Shown: positions 33,457 through 43,023, counted from the first letter of the stretch. The stretch: 47,603 nucleotides of DNA from Sulfuricurvum sp. (GCF_023229695.1 NZ_JALNYS010000012.1:58235-105837); one strand, 5' to 3'. Numbers and translations: made by a program. The notes: generated by a model not told the origin, from the sequence alone.

Positions 33457-34232
33457 AGATTCTCCAATATCTCTTGCATGTCCTGATAGACCGCATTCGG
33501 ATGTTGTTCTTTTGGGATTAAGGGGAGTATTTCATCTGCGGATTTGTATTTTCCGCTTAAAACAAAAATCCCTTTCATCCCCAATTCCTGTGCCCCGACA
33601 ATATCCCCTTTGAGATCATCGCTAATGATGGTTACCTCATCAAACGTCCGTTCGCCGCCTTGAAGATTCAACCGCGCCAAGGCCTCCTGAAAAAATGCCG
33701 GGCTCGGTTTTCCTACGACATCGTAGCGGCACGAAGTGGCACATTCCAGCATTTTCAAAATCGCACCGACACCGGGATAGCGCTTGTGATTCTTGACGTA
33801 CAGCGTCGTCTCATGCATTCCGATCAAACGTGCGCCCGAAAGCAAAAACTCAATCATCTGAGCATACTCGTCGGCTTTAAAATCCTCTTTAATCGCGATT
33901 AAAACGATTGAGGGCGTATTATAGTCCAAAGTGTAGCCCATCGTGCGAAGAACGTTTAAAAATGGTTCCGAACCGTAGGCTGCTATTTTCTCCCCTTCAC
34001 CGATGTAACGCTCCAGAACCATAAGGGGATCGAGATAGCGCTCCTTGGGGATAGCCAGTCCGATGGAGTTAAGGTACCCTAAAAATTCGGCACTGGGATA
34101 TTTCGTACTGTTGGTGATCACCATATACGGTATCTTCGCCTGATTCAAATGATCGATAAACGAGACCGCCCCGCGAACCGGAAGCTTGGTGTTGTCTTCG
34201 ATCAAAGTCCCCTGTACATCCACAAAAAACAT
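33453..34232 (-). CDS. HAD-IIA family hydrolase with altered motif I
   Basis: A 259-residue NagD-like protein. Motif II is VITNST, a Lys occurs in VVGKPSP, and motif IV is ISDDLKGDIVGAQELGMKG. Motif I reads DVQGTL: the nucleophile Asp is present, but the second Asp of the usual DxDGT, the general acid, is Gln. Phosphatase turnover may be weak or changed. An equivalent gene lies between lysA and pheA in Campylobacter, from memory, so it is a conserved member of the block. The start overlaps the lysA stop by one base and its end overlaps pheA. The substrate is unknown. Confidence 0.85.
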   Translation of the reverse strand: MFFVDVQGTLIEDNTKLPVRGAVSFIDHLNQAKIPYMVITNSTKYPSAEFLGYLNSIGLAIPKERYLDPLMVLERYIGEGEKIAAYGSEPFLNVLRTMGYTLDYNTPSIVLIAIKEDFKADEYAQMIEFLLSGARLIGMHETTLYVKNHKRYPGVGAILKMLECATSCRYDVVGKPSPAFFQEALARLNLQGGERTFDEVTIISDDLKGDIVGAQELGMKGIFVLSGKYKSADEILPLIPKEQHPNAVYQDMQEILENL

Positions 34233-35434
34233 TAAAGGTACTCGCGCTCTAAAGCGATCAGATCGTCAAAGCTTTCTCGTCTGCGGATCAGACGGTGGAC
34301 TCCGTTTTCAAGGGCCACTTCCGCCGATCTTCCCCGCGTGTTGTAGTTGCTTCCCATCCCGAATCCGTACGCTCCGGCACTGTGAACCACCAGCAAATCG
34401 TTATGTTCCAGAGGCGGAAGCGGATAATTTTTCGCCAAAAAGTCCCCGCTCTCGCATACCGGCCCGACAACGTCAACCGCACTCGCTTCCCCTTCATTCC
34501 CCAGCGATTCGATCCGATGGTACGCGTTGTATAAACTCGGACGGATCAAATCGTTCATCGCCCCGTCCACCACAACGAACCGCTTTTGGCCGTTTTGTTT
34601 TTCGTACAATACTTTGGTCAGAAAATAGCCTGCATTGGCTGTCAAAAAGCGCCCGGGTTCACAAATCACCGTTACGTCGATCCCTTTCAATGCCGCCAAA
34701 ACCGCTTGCGCATACGCGTAAGGCTCAATGGTAGTCTCTTCCTTATAACGGACGCCGAGACCTCCCCCGATATCAAAAAACTTCAACTCGATGTTAATAG
34801 CGCTGAGGGAACGGAGCAAATCGGCAACAATCACCGCCGCTTCATAAATCGGTTCAAGCTCCGTCAATTGGCTCCCGATATGAAAATGGATCCCGACCGA
34901 ATCAAGATACGGCGAATTTTTCGCCCGGATGTACATCCGTTTTGCCGCAGTGATCTCGACGCCGAATTTATTATCGTGCAGACCGGTTGAGATATAAGGG
35001 TGCGTTTTTGGATCAATATTCGGATTGACACGGATACTGATACGGGCTTTCGTATTCAGCTCTTGCGCAATCATCTCCACCCGTTCCAACTCGGCTTCAC
35101 TCTCAAGATTGATGTACAAAATATCACTCTCGATCGCTTCGCGAATCTCATCGTCACGCTTCCCGACACCGCTGAAAATGACCCGATATTTGGGGACACC
35201 CGCCATCAATGCACGACGTACTTCACCGATAGAAACACAATCGGCACCTGATCCGAGCGACGCAAAATGTTTCACGACACTCAGATTGGAATTGGCTTTG
35301 ACAGCATAAGCAAGAATCGATTTACGTCCCCGAAAAGCCTCTTTAAGAGATTCGAATTGAGCGCGCATCGCATCAAAATCATACACATACAGAGGGGTGC
35401 CGTACGTTTGTGCAAGTTCTTTAAACGGGATCAC
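34232..35434 (-). CDS. lysA: Diaminopimelate decarboxylase
   Basis: A 400-residue PLP enzyme with an alanine-racemase-like barrel that converts meso-diaminopimelate to lysine. The PLP lysine is in LAYAVKANSN, the HIGSQ motif and GGGLGVRY are present, EPGRF binds phosphate, and CESGDFL supplies the active-site Cys from the partner subunit. The start is GTG 35434. It precedes the HAD gene with a one-base overlap. Confidence 0.95.
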   Translation of the reverse strand: MIPFKELAQTYGTPLYVYDFDAMRAQFESLKEAFRGRKSILAYAVKANSNLSVVKHFASLGSGADCVSIGEVRRALMAGVPKYRVIFSGVGKRDDEIREAIESDILYINLESEAELERVEMIAQELNTKARISIRVNPNIDPKTHPYISTGLHDNKFGVEITAAKRMYIRAKNSPYLDSVGIHFHIGSQLTELEPIYEAAVIVADLLRSLSAINIELKFFDIGGGLGVRYKEETTIEPYAYAQAVLAALKGIDVTVICEPGRFLTANAGYFLTKVLYEKQNGQKRFVVVDGAMNDLIRPSLYNAYHRIESLGNEGEASAVDVVGPVCESGDFLAKNYPLPPLEHNDLLVVHSAGAYGFGMGSNYNTRGRSAEVALENGVHRLIRRRESFDDLIALEREYL

Positions 35435-35451
35435 GGATTGACCTTTGAAAT

Positions 35452-36528
35452 CTAATTTTGACGCGATTTTATCCTAAATCTGCTTAGACGTAGCGTCATA
35501 GCAGCAAGGAGTATGATGATCGGCACGATCACCCCGACTTCGGGCGAGAGGGTTTTATTGACCGATAGTTCTCCCATCATAAACGCAATCCCCCATATCA
35601 TCAATGTGGCTAAAATCGCCCCGAAACTGAAGAAAGAGAGATTTAAAAAACGGGAGCTTACCGGAGCATAGGTAAAAAATATCACCATCAAAATCAGGGC
35701 AAACCACGGAGAGAAAAAAATCCGGTACAACGCACTTTTTATTTTTGCCACATCGACATTCTGGTTTTCCAGTAATTTCAGTGCATCTAGTCCGTCACCG
35801 ATCGTAAAATTCACTTTCCCCTCATACACCTGATCGAGAATCTTCGGACGAAAATCGGGAAGAACTTTGAGGTTCTTCCGATCTTCTATGACAATCCCTT
35901 TTTCCCCAAGCCGGAGCGTTTTTGGAGTTTTGAGCAAATGCCCTTTTTGTATGACCCAGAAACCCTCTTGATACACCGCTTTCGTAGCGCTGAGCACTTC
36001 ACGAAAACGCCCCTCTTTAAAGGTAAAAATACGGATATCTTCCGCCTTGCGCGTCAGGGGGTAGAGTGTTCCGAAATAGATATAGTTCCCCTCATGGGTA
36101 AAAAAAAGGTTACTCGTCGGACGAATCAGTTCCGAGGATTCACGCAGATTATCGGCATACTCGTTTGCTCTGGAAAAAGAGGTCGCATGCAATGCGACAT
36201 AGAGAACCAGGATAACGGTTGCAACCGTTCCAAAAGGGGCAAATAGCCGTTTTTTAGAGTACCCGAGGGCATAATAGGCAACCATAGCATTTGAACGGAC
36301 CAACTCAACCAACGATGCGATCATCGCAAAAACCAGCGATATCGGAAGCATCATGTCGATCGCATAAAAAATTTTATACGTAATATAGATGAGGACAAGA
36401 TTCGCCGAACGGGGAAGCTCTGCGGCATACTCCATCAAATCAAATCCGACCATAAAACTGCTCAACGCAATAATAATGATCAAAAAATAGCGTAGATATA
36501 AAAAAGACAACGTATTAAAAAAGAGCAT
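35452..36528 (-). CDS. LptF/LptG-family lipopolysaccharide export permease
   Basis: A 358-residue inner-membrane protein. Three helices lie at the N-terminus (about 10-30, 50-72, 95-120), a periplasmic beta-jellyroll domain spans about 130-255, and three helices close the C-terminus (about 265-350), the YjgP/YjgQ layout. With LptB it extracts LPS from the inner membrane. Whether it is LptF or LptG is not clear by eye; a partner gene should exist elsewhere. AGGT stands before the ATG. Gaps to pth and lysA are short. Confidence 0.88.
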   Translation of the reverse strand: MLFFNTLSFLYLRYFLIIIIALSSFMVGFDLMEYAAELPRSANLVLIYITYKIFYAIDMMLPISLVFAMIASLVELVRSNAMVAYYALGYSKKRLFAPFGTVATVILVLYVALHATSFSRANEYADNLRESSELIRPTSNLFFTHEGNYIYFGTLYPLTRKAEDIRIFTFKEGRFREVLSATKAVYQEGFWVIQKGHLLKTPKTLRLGEKGIVIEDRKNLKVLPDFRPKILDQVYEGKVNFTIGDGLDALKLLENQNVDVAKIKSALYRIFFSPWFALILMVIFFTYAPVSSRFLNLSFFSFGAILATLMIWGIAFMMGELSVNKTLSPEVGVIVPIIILLAAMTLRLSRFRIKSRQN

Positions 36529-36554
36529 TTTTACCTATTCGTTGTAAAGATCGT

Positions 36555-37112
36555 CTATTGTAGCGTTAAAGCCTTGAGTGAACACTTTGAAGCTACCGCA
36601 TCGTGCGGTAGACGCAAAAGCAGTTCTACCGCATCTGCGGCTTTTGCGATCCATCCGTCGATCTGCTTTTTTTCATCCGGAGAAAACGGATGCAAAACAT
36701 AATCGGCTACCTGCGATTTATGTTCCGGTTTTCCAATCCCCATCCGGACACGTACATAATCGGGGCTGATTGCCGCATCGGTCGATTTGAGGCCGTTATG
36801 CCCGCCGTGACCGCCCCCTTTTTTTAACCGCAATGCACCGAAAGGGAGGTCCAGATCATCATGGATCACAATCACATCATCAATTTTATAGAAATTTTTT
36901 ACGGAGGCTACCGAACGGCCGGAGAGGTTCATAAAGGTCATAGGCTTGAGAAGAAAATGTGTCCCCATTTTAAACAACTCCCCTTCGAAGGAGCTCTTTG
37001 AAACGGCGCTAACACTATGGCGACGGCATAACTCATCGATCACCATAAACCCGATATTGTGCCGGGTTTGACTGTACGCCGGGCCAGGATTGCCCAGTCC
37101 GACGATCAGCAT
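36555..37112 (-). CDS. pth: Peptidyl-tRNA hydrolase
   Basis: A 185-residue enzyme that frees tRNA from prematurely released peptidyl-tRNA. GLGNPGPAYSQTRHNIGF holds the catalytic His and an essential Asn; MNLSGRSV and VIHDDLDLPFG complete the site, and GGHGGHNGLKS follows. Length is normal. It starts two bases after the rplY stop, the usual pairing of these two genes. Confidence 0.97.
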   Translation of the reverse strand: MLIVGLGNPGPAYSQTRHNIGFMVIDELCRRHSVSAVSKSSFEGELFKMGTHFLLKPMTFMNLSGRSVASVKNFYKIDDVIVIHDDLDLPFGALRLKKGGGHGGHNGLKSTDAAISPDYVRVRMGIGKPEHKSQVADYVLHPFSPDEKKQIDGWIAKAADAVELLLRLPHDAVASKCSLKALTLQ

Positions 37113-37114
37113 GA

Positions 37115-37651
37115 TTATTTCGCTTTAATGATACTTAAAATCGATACACGGTCCGAATCGGTAAACGTAACGTTTTCAATTTTTTCCAAATCGCGCAACA
37201 AAATAGAATCACCCAGATCAAGAGGGGCTACATTGATTTCAATCGCATTCGGAAGATTTTCGATCGCTGTTTTAACGCGAAGACGTTTTTTAGATACGTG
37301 CAACATCCCTTTGTTTTTCAAACCGATAGGGGTCCCTACAGGCTTGACAGGAATATGATAATGGGTTACGACACCCGCTTGTGCTACCATCAAATCAACG
37401 TGCAACAAATTGCCCGATACCGGATGAGACTCATACCCTTGAACAACAACATTCATCTCGTTCCCGGCAACATTGACACCGAACGCAACACTCTCTTTGT
37501 TACGAACAGTACGGATAAAATCGTTCATTTTGAACGCGGCGTGGATATTTTCAAGCCCTTTTCCGTAAATGTTGGCGATAAGATAACCATCACGGCGGTA
37601 CGCTTTTGTTGAACGTTTGCCAATACTCTCTCTTACAATGCCTTCTAGCAT
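37115..37651 (-). CDS. rplY: Ribosomal protein L25/TL5/Ctc
   Basis: About 178 residues of the long L25/Ctc form that binds 5S rRNA: an N-terminal L25 domain (LEGIVRESIGKRSTKAYRRDGYLIANIYGKG) and a C-terminal TL5-type beta domain. The ATG at 37651 is preferred over the in-frame TTG at 37666 because GAAGGA lies eight bases before it. The first gene of the rplY-pth pair; a 52-bp gap separates it from pilT. Confidence 0.95.
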   Translation of the reverse strand: MLEGIVRESIGKRSTKAYRRDGYLIANIYGKGLENIHAAFKMNDFIRTVRNKESVAFGVNVAGNEMNVVVQGYESHPVSGNLLHVDLMVAQAGVVTHYHIPVKPVGTPIGLKNKGMLHVSKKRLRVKTAIENLPNAIEINVAPLDLGDSILLRDLEKIENVTFTDSDRVSILSIIKAK

Positions 37652-37718
37652 AATCAAATCCTTCAAAATTAAAATGGGACGGATTATACTTAAAAAAATA
37701 TTAAACCATCCTAAAGCA

Positions 37719-38915
37719 TTACCCTTTTAAACCGATAAAATCGTCTTCTTCAAACTCTTTCGTAACATCGTTACTCCCAATCTTCTCTTTATCAATCGAA
37801 CCGCCCAGCCCTTCCATTTTCAGTTTTAAATCGGACGCGGAGGTAGCGTTGGCGAAAGCATCGTCTCGACTGATCCGCTTTTTGAAGTAAAGGTCCAGAA
37901 TCCCCTGATCGAATGTCTGCGATTTATAGAGCTGCTTCCCTTCCGCAATCGTATCGGGAATCTCGATATCACGATTTTCGGCAATCAGCTGCTCGATACG
38001 GGGCGTTCGGACCATCACTTCAAGAGCGGCAGTCCGTTTTCCGTCCACGGTAGGGATCAAACGCTGTGAAATCACCCCTCGGATAACGGAAGAGAGGGTC
38101 ATTCGGACCCGATTTTGCTCCGCCGTCGGGAAAACCGAAACCACCCGGTTAATCGTCTCTTTGGCATCCAGCGTGTGTAGGGTGGAGAAAACAAGATGCC
38201 CCGTATCGGCAGCGTGAAGCGCAATCTCTATCGTTTCCATATCACGCATCTCCCCGACCAGAATGATATCCGGATCCTCACGCAAAGCGGCCCGTAACGC
38301 ATTGCCGAAACTTTTGGTGTCCTGCCCGACACTGCGTTGATTGATAATACATTTGCGATCTTTATGGACAAACTCGATCGGATCTTCAATCGTGATAATA
38401 TGCTTGCGCCGATTCAGATTGATTTCATTGATAATGGCCGCAAGGGTTGTCGATTTACCGCTCCCCGTCACCCCCGTCACAAGCACCAGACCCCGCTCCA
38501 TCTCCGCAAACGTATGGATCACTTCCGGAAGGTTCAGCTCGTCGATGGTAAGGATTTTGACCGGAATCAGACGGAATACCGCCGATATCCCCTCCATCTG
38601 AAAAAAGATGTTGATACGGAAACGGGTATTTTCATCAAACGGATAGACTAAATCCAGCTCTTTTTTCTCTACCAGTTCAGGAAAACGGGTGCGCAAAAGC
38701 TCTTTTGCAAAGGTCAATGCATCTTTTTTGGAAAAAATTTCACCCGAAAGGGGGACAATCTCCCCATTGATCCGGGCCCGTACAATCGCATTGGCTTTAA
38801 CATGCAAGTCGCTCCCCCCCGCATCCACCATCCGACGCAAATAACTCCGTATTTTTTTCAACACCTCAAAATCGAGTTCGCTTACATTGACCTGACTGTC
38901 CATCTCTTGACTCAT
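37719..38915 (-). CDS. PilT/PilU-type pilus retraction ATPase
   Basis: A 398-residue secretion-type ATPase. Walker A is GVTGSGKSTT, the Asp box is ITIEDPIEFVH, Walker B is ILVGEMRD, and the His box is HTLDAKETINR, all of the PilT kind. Such proteins depolymerise type IV pili to drive twitching. Residues about 1-20 and 355-398 are extra acidic tails, a PilU-like trait. No other pilus gene lies in the window. GGAG is well placed before the ATG, and the gene begins four bases after the tal stop. Confidence 0.92.
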   Translation of the reverse strand: MSQEMDSQVNVSELDFEVLKKIRSYLRRMVDAGGSDLHVKANAIVRARINGEIVPLSGEIFSKKDALTFAKELLRTRFPELVEKKELDLVYPFDENTRFRINIFFQMEGISAVFRLIPVKILTIDELNLPEVIHTFAEMERGLVLVTGVTGSGKSTTLAAIINEINLNRRKHIITIEDPIEFVHKDRKCIINQRSVGQDTKSFGNALRAALREDPDIILVGEMRDMETIEIALHAADTGHLVFSTLHTLDAKETINRVVSVFPTAEQNRVRMTLSSVIRGVISQRLIPTVDGKRTAALEVMVRTPRIEQLIAENRDIEIPDTIAEGKQLYKSQTFDQGILDLYFKKRISRDDAFANATSASDLKLKMEGLGGSIDKEKIGSNDVTKEFEEDDFIGLKG

Positions 38916-38919
38916 GTAT

Positions 38920-39903
38920 TTACTCCAATTCGCTCAAAATTTCACTGAACGCTATTTTAAAAGCGGCTAATCCTTCACGAATCTGTTCCTCAATAATTTG
39001 GTTCATATTGACACCGGCACCCAGAACAGCCTCTTTGTGTACCTCGATCGCATCACGTGACAATGGGAGTTTAATCCCCTTTTCCCCACCCTTGACAAAA
39101 GCATCGATTGTTGCAATCGGTGCGGTATTGACGCTGTTAAAAGCCAACAGTTCGTCAATATAATAGGAGGCTCTAAAGTCATCCCCTTTTACCCCGGTAC
39201 TGGCGAATAATACACGACATTTGGGGACCCCGATGGCTTCAACCTCTTCGTAAATTTCAGCCGCGTTCATAATACCCATGAGCCCGACCGAAACATCGGC
39301 AGAGCGAAGTTGCTCATCAATTGCCCGATCGATCCGACTGACAAAGACACTGATAACGGTGTGGACAGGATCTGCTCCCTTATCCGAAGCTTTATGAAAA
39401 GCCTGAGCACTTTTTATCGCCTGCTCCAACGAAAAAATCAGGGTCGCATTGACCGGGATACCTTGGGATGCAAGGGTTTCCATGGCATGATATCCCGCTT
39501 TTGTAGCGGGAACTTTGATCATGACGTTCGGACGGCCAATCACTTGATGCAACCTAATCCCCTCATGAACCGTCCCCTCCGCATCATCGCATAAAAACGG
39601 ATCCACCTCAATACTGACATATCCGTCATCTCCGGCATCGTAAAGCGGACGGAGAATATCCGCCGCCTTTTGGATATCGTAGATCGCCAGCGCTTCATAT
39701 TTTTCTTTCGGTGAAAGAGCGCCCAGCCCGGCAAGCTGTTCTTTGTACGCTTCCGACGTCAGAATCGCACTCTTAAAAATAGAGGGATTGGAGGTAGCCC
39801 CGTTAATAATCCCCTGCTCGATCAACTCTTTAAACTCATTATCCAAAAAAGTGCGTTCAATAAAATCGGCCCATAAAGAAAATCGTGATTCAGGAATATA
39901 CAT
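38920..39903 (-). CDS. tal: Transaldolase
   Basis: About 327 residues. The Schiff-base lysine lies in VMIKVPATKAGY, with GATSNPSIF near the N-terminus and VNATLIFSL following. It moves a dihydroxyacetone unit between sugar phosphates in the pentose phosphate pathway. The start at ATG 39903 has GGAG nine bases before it and fits the usual N-terminus; the upstream ATG pair at 39921 and 39918 has no ribosome site but cannot be excluded. It belongs to the longer transaldolase type found in Campylobacter. It opens the long minus-strand gene run. Confidence 0.93.
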   Translation of the reverse strand: MYIPESRFSLWADFIERTFLDNEFKELIEQGIINGATSNPSIFKSAILTSEAYKEQLAGLGALSPKEKYEALAIYDIQKAADILRPLYDAGDDGYVSIEVDPFLCDDAEGTVHEGIRLHQVIGRPNVMIKVPATKAGYHAMETLASQGIPVNATLIFSLEQAIKSAQAFHKASDKGADPVHTVISVFVSRIDRAIDEQLRSADVSVGLMGIMNAAEIYEEVEAIGVPKCRVLFASTGVKGDDFRASYYIDELLAFNSVNTAPIATIDAFVKGGEKGIKLPLSRDAIEVHKEAVLGAGVNMNQIIEEQIREGLAAFKIAFSEILSELE

Positions 39904-39952
39904 ATAATTCGGCTCCATCATAAAAAAAGTAACCGATTATGCCGAAAAAAGG

Positions 39953-41749
39953 TTAAAAGTAGAGGCTGATTCCGGCATGCAGACGATCTTCCCTTCCGGC
40001 TTGCCGATAAAGGTCATACTGAAAAAAGAGGGCTCCGTGGCTGCTCCACTGCCATCGGTGCGAAAAACTCAAACGGCTTCGATCACGCTGATCCAGATAC
40101 ACTATATGCCCCGTTTCCAGATAACTTTTCATCGCTTTTCCCCAATTGATCCCTCCCCCTGCGGTCAATCCTATTCCGGCATCGGGATTGAATCCGGCAC
40201 GTACTTCCGGCTCACTCAGCAGATATCCGAATACGCGATCGTTCCCGATACTCGTACCGACACCGAGACGGGTAACGAAACTAAGGCGGTCCGAACCGTA
40301 TTCTCTGTCCCAACCGATTTTCATCCGCCAGGAGAGCGGTTTGAAAAAATAGGACACCGGAGCGATCGAAGCCAGTGAGAGGAGGGTCAGTTTTTCTACG
40401 GTGAGGGTGTTGTTCTCGATCCCAAGCAGGGTGTCAAGAAATTCGATCTGCGCCCCGGTCAAATGTCCCGCATCGACTTCACCCAAATCATGAAAAGCCG
40501 GTCTAAACCCGATCATAAGCGGCGATCGATTCTCAAGCCACCCCTGCGCCATCTCTAGGCGTGCAGAGCGGTGGGCCGTATCGGGATTAGGTTTCGCTAT
40601 CGTCGGGAGAACTTCCCCCTGACCCAGTGCCGCACGCTCCGATAAAAGGGTATGATACCGCTTCCCATACGCCTCTTTTGACATTTTTCCTTCAATAAAA
40701 ACAAATTCCGTCAATTCGGCAGCCGCTTCCAATCCGTACCGTTGATCCTGAACGGATAAGGGGAGCTCTTTGATTGCGGCAGCTTCCATTTTCCCCGATG
40801 CGAGTAGTTGAACGGCCCCTATTGCCGTGGGATTGAGCTCCCCTTCATAGGCCAAAAGCTTTGAACGTTTTGACGCTCTAAAATGTTTTTCACCGACAAC
40901 CCCCTCCTCTTCAAAGGCCCGAACCGTATCCGGGGGGATAACGTAATACCGGAAATACTCGCGCAAATGGAGACTCGGACGGGCAATTTCACTCAGCCAC
41001 AACATATGATACGAACAATTTTCATCAAAAAAATAGTACCGCGAATTGATCCGCTGGAGCTCCCAGATATGGCGTACCATCGCGCGAACCTCATCGGGCG
41101 TCAGATTCAAATCGTACTCCCAGACATCCCGAGATTCACTGTCGCGGTACTCTTTGAGTTTTTCATAATAGGGGAGCATCGAATAAAAACCGAAATATCC
41201 GCCGAAAAGCCCCTTATAGGCAAAAAGGAGCCCGTTGGTTTCGGCGGTTTGTGCCGCATAATTGATCGCATACGACATCAGCTTGCTCTCCATCGACGAA
41301 TCGATCCGTAAAAACGTATGTCCGAACATCGATGCGGGGGAGTTGATATGAGCACTGGGGAAAACGAGCGTCACTTTTTTGGGATCCATTTTGGTTAAAA
41401 GGGCTTCGTATTGACGGCATTCACCCTCTCCAAAAGAGATCCGAAGTTCCTTTTCAAGCCATGCTCTTCGGGCGGGAAAGCGGCAAAAGAGGCTCTCGTC
41501 ACTCCGATTCACATCGTCATTCAAATGGCGAATCGTTGCGTTTAACTCTCCGCCAAGATTATATTTTCCATCGGGAGCCATAAAAAAAGCGTCGTCATCA
41601 ATTTCACTCTCCCCTTTGGGGGCATGCATCAATAAATGCCAATAACGGGAGTTTTCCAGATGTTGGGAAGTAGCTTGTGCAATCAGTTCATCGGTCGTAG
41701 CAGCAAAAATCGATAAACTCAACGCACCTAATAAAAGAAAAAATGGCAA
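39953..41749 (-). CDS. DUF4105 (Lnb-like) exported protein
   Basis: 598 residues. A signal peptide (hydrophobic 2-17) is followed by the DUF4105/Lnb N-terminal-type domain, with LVFPSAHINSPASMFGHTFLRI (conserved Ser and His, cysteine-peptidase-like fold) and ENCSYHML near 245. The C-terminal 200 residues are rich in alternating hydrophobic beta strands ending in LHAGISLYF, resembling an outer-membrane barrel end. I infer an outer-membrane or periplasmic enzyme; the substrate is unknown. The only in-frame start is TTG 41749, with AAGG before it. Confidence 0.82.
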   Translation of the reverse strand: MPFFLLLGALSLSIFAATTDELIAQATSQHLENSRYWHLLMHAPKGESEIDDDAFFMAPDGKYNLGGELNATIRHLNDDVNRSDESLFCRFPARRAWLEKELRISFGEGECRQYEALLTKMDPKKVTLVFPSAHINSPASMFGHTFLRIDSSMESKLMSYAINYAAQTAETNGLLFAYKGLFGGYFGFYSMLPYYEKLKEYRDSESRDVWEYDLNLTPDEVRAMVRHIWELQRINSRYYFFDENCSYHMLWLSEIARPSLHLREYFRYYVIPPDTVRAFEEEGVVGEKHFRASKRSKLLAYEGELNPTAIGAVQLLASGKMEAAAIKELPLSVQDQRYGLEAAAELTEFVFIEGKMSKEAYGKRYHTLLSERAALGQGEVLPTIAKPNPDTAHRSARLEMAQGWLENRSPLMIGFRPAFHDLGEVDAGHLTGAQIEFLDTLLGIENNTLTVEKLTLLSLASIAPVSYFFKPLSWRMKIGWDREYGSDRLSFVTRLGVGTSIGNDRVFGYLLSEPEVRAGFNPDAGIGLTAGGGINWGKAMKSYLETGHIVYLDQRDRSRLSFSHRWQWSSHGALFFQYDLYRQAGREDRLHAGISLYF

Positions 41750-41765
41750 AAAAAACCTTACATAC

Positions 41766-41838
41766 CGTCATTCCCGACTTGCTCGGGAATCCAGCTTTAT
41801 TTTAGAGATGGATACCCAAGTACGGGAAATGATGGGGA
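41766..41838. repeat. REP-like imperfect palindrome
   Basis: ATTCCCGA (41770-41777) and TCGGGAAT (41783-41790) form an 8-bp hairpin. The flanking CGTCATTCCCG and the right-hand ACGGGAAATGATGG are near inverted copies, and GGATACCC mirrors GGGAATCC. This matches the widely seen CGTCATTCCCG-type extragenic palindrome. It fills the gap between the DUF3015 and DUF4105 genes. Confidence 0.7.
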
Positions 41839-41845
41839 ATGAATA

Positions 41846-42292
41846 TTATCCGGCGATAGTAGAAACGTTATCCAATACTGTTGCCATATCGGCTTTTTCA
41901 TTGGCATAAATCGCATTATAATTCGCTTGCAGCGCCGAGGCGAAAGCCGCTTTATTCTCAACGTTCAATAACTCGGCCAGCGTTTCAACACTCTCTCCCT
42001 TCCCAATCGCAATCTCACGAGAGAGCTGATCCATATTGGACGCAACAAACGCGGCAGCCCGCTCATTCAAAACGAGTTGTGAACGCTTACAACCTGAAGT
42101 CCCGGAAGTAACTCCGAATGTTTGATTTCCTGACGTACCGTTTGTTGTCGCTTGCAGCGCCAACATGACTGCCGAACTGTCATCTTTGATAATTTGTGAT
42201 CCTAATCCACATCCGGTTTGATTATTAACCGTTGCAAATCCTGCTGTGCTAAGTGCTGCAACCGCTACCATGCTGAGAATAATTTTTTTCAT
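41846..42292 (-). CDS. DUF3015-like exported protein
   Basis: 148 residues with a clear signal peptide (KKIILSMVAVAALSTAGFA). The mature part shows the DUF3015 pattern: GCGLGS near the start, ATTNGTSGNQTFGVTSGTSGC, then a helical tail with regularly placed Asn and Ala. Two Cys (GCGLG and TSGC) may form a disulfide. The function of the family is unknown. A probable periplasmic product, transcribed alone between aat and the DUF4105 gene. Confidence 0.8.
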   Translation of the reverse strand: MKKIILSMVAVAALSTAGFATVNNQTGCGLGSQIIKDDSSAVMLALQATTNGTSGNQTFGVTSGTSGCKRSQLVLNERAAAFVASNMDQLSREIAIGKGESVETLAELLNVENKAAFASALQANYNAIYANEKADMATVLDNVSTIAG

Positions 42293-42345
42293 TATGACCC
42301 CTTGTTTTATAGAATTAAAAGAGTATAAGAGAAAATTACTTAAGA

Positions 42346-43023
42346 TTAACCCAGATTCAAAAACCAGTCGTATTCATTGTAAGACTCATTGGCCAGGGCG
42401 AGGCGATTTAAAAACTCCTCCCTTGAAACCTCTTTTGCCCCTAAACTTTTCAAATGTTCCGTCGGTACCTGACAATCGATAAAATCGTAGCCCCACCCTT
42501 TCAAATGATCGATTAAAACGGCAAAAGCGACTTTGGAAGCATCCGATACCTTGGCAAACATCGATTCGCCGCAAAAAACCTTTCCGACACTTACACCGTA
42601 TAAGCCGCCGACCAGCACCCCCTCTTGATATGCTTCAACACTGTGCGCATATCCGAGCGCATGAAGCTCTTCATACGCTTCAATCATCGCCGGGACGATC
42701 CAACTCCCACTCTGCCCTCGCCGAGGCATCTGCGAACATTCACGAATCACTTCTGAAAAAGCCGTATCAAACCGAATTTCAAATTGCGGTATTTTTTTAC
42801 GGAGAGATCGGTGAAGTCTAAACTCATCCAATTCCAGAATCAGTCTCGGATCCACGGACCACCACAAAATAGGATCCCCTGCACTGTACCACGGGAAAAT
42901 CCCCATCCGATAGGCCAGCATAATACGCGAAGGGGTAAGATCACCGCCGTAAGCGACAATCCCCTCCTTACTTGCCGACCCTGGATCGGGGAAAATCAAT
43001 GAAATCGAAAGTTTGGGAATCAT
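42346..43023 (-). CDS. aat: Leucyl/phenylalanyl-tRNA-protein transferase
   Basis: 225 residues. Conserved GIFPWYSAGDPILWWSVDPR, the SGSWI motif, the central GGLYGVSVGKVFCGESMF and the C-terminal IDCQ block are present. It adds Leu or Phe to proteins with N-terminal Lys or Arg, making them N-degron substrates. The start overlaps the clpA stop by four bases, so adaptor, unfoldase and tagging enzyme are all in one operon. Confidence 0.95.
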   Translation of the reverse strand: MIPKLSISLIFPDPGSASKEGIVAYGGDLTPSRIMLAYRMGIFPWYSAGDPILWWSVDPRLILELDEFRLHRSLRKKIPQFEIRFDTAFSEVIRECSQMPRRGQSGSWIVPAMIEAYEELHALGYAHSVEAYQEGVLVGGLYGVSVGKVFCGESMFAKVSDASKVAFAVLIDHLKGWGYDFIDCQVPTEHLKSLGAKEVSREEFLNRLALANESYNEYDWFLNLG

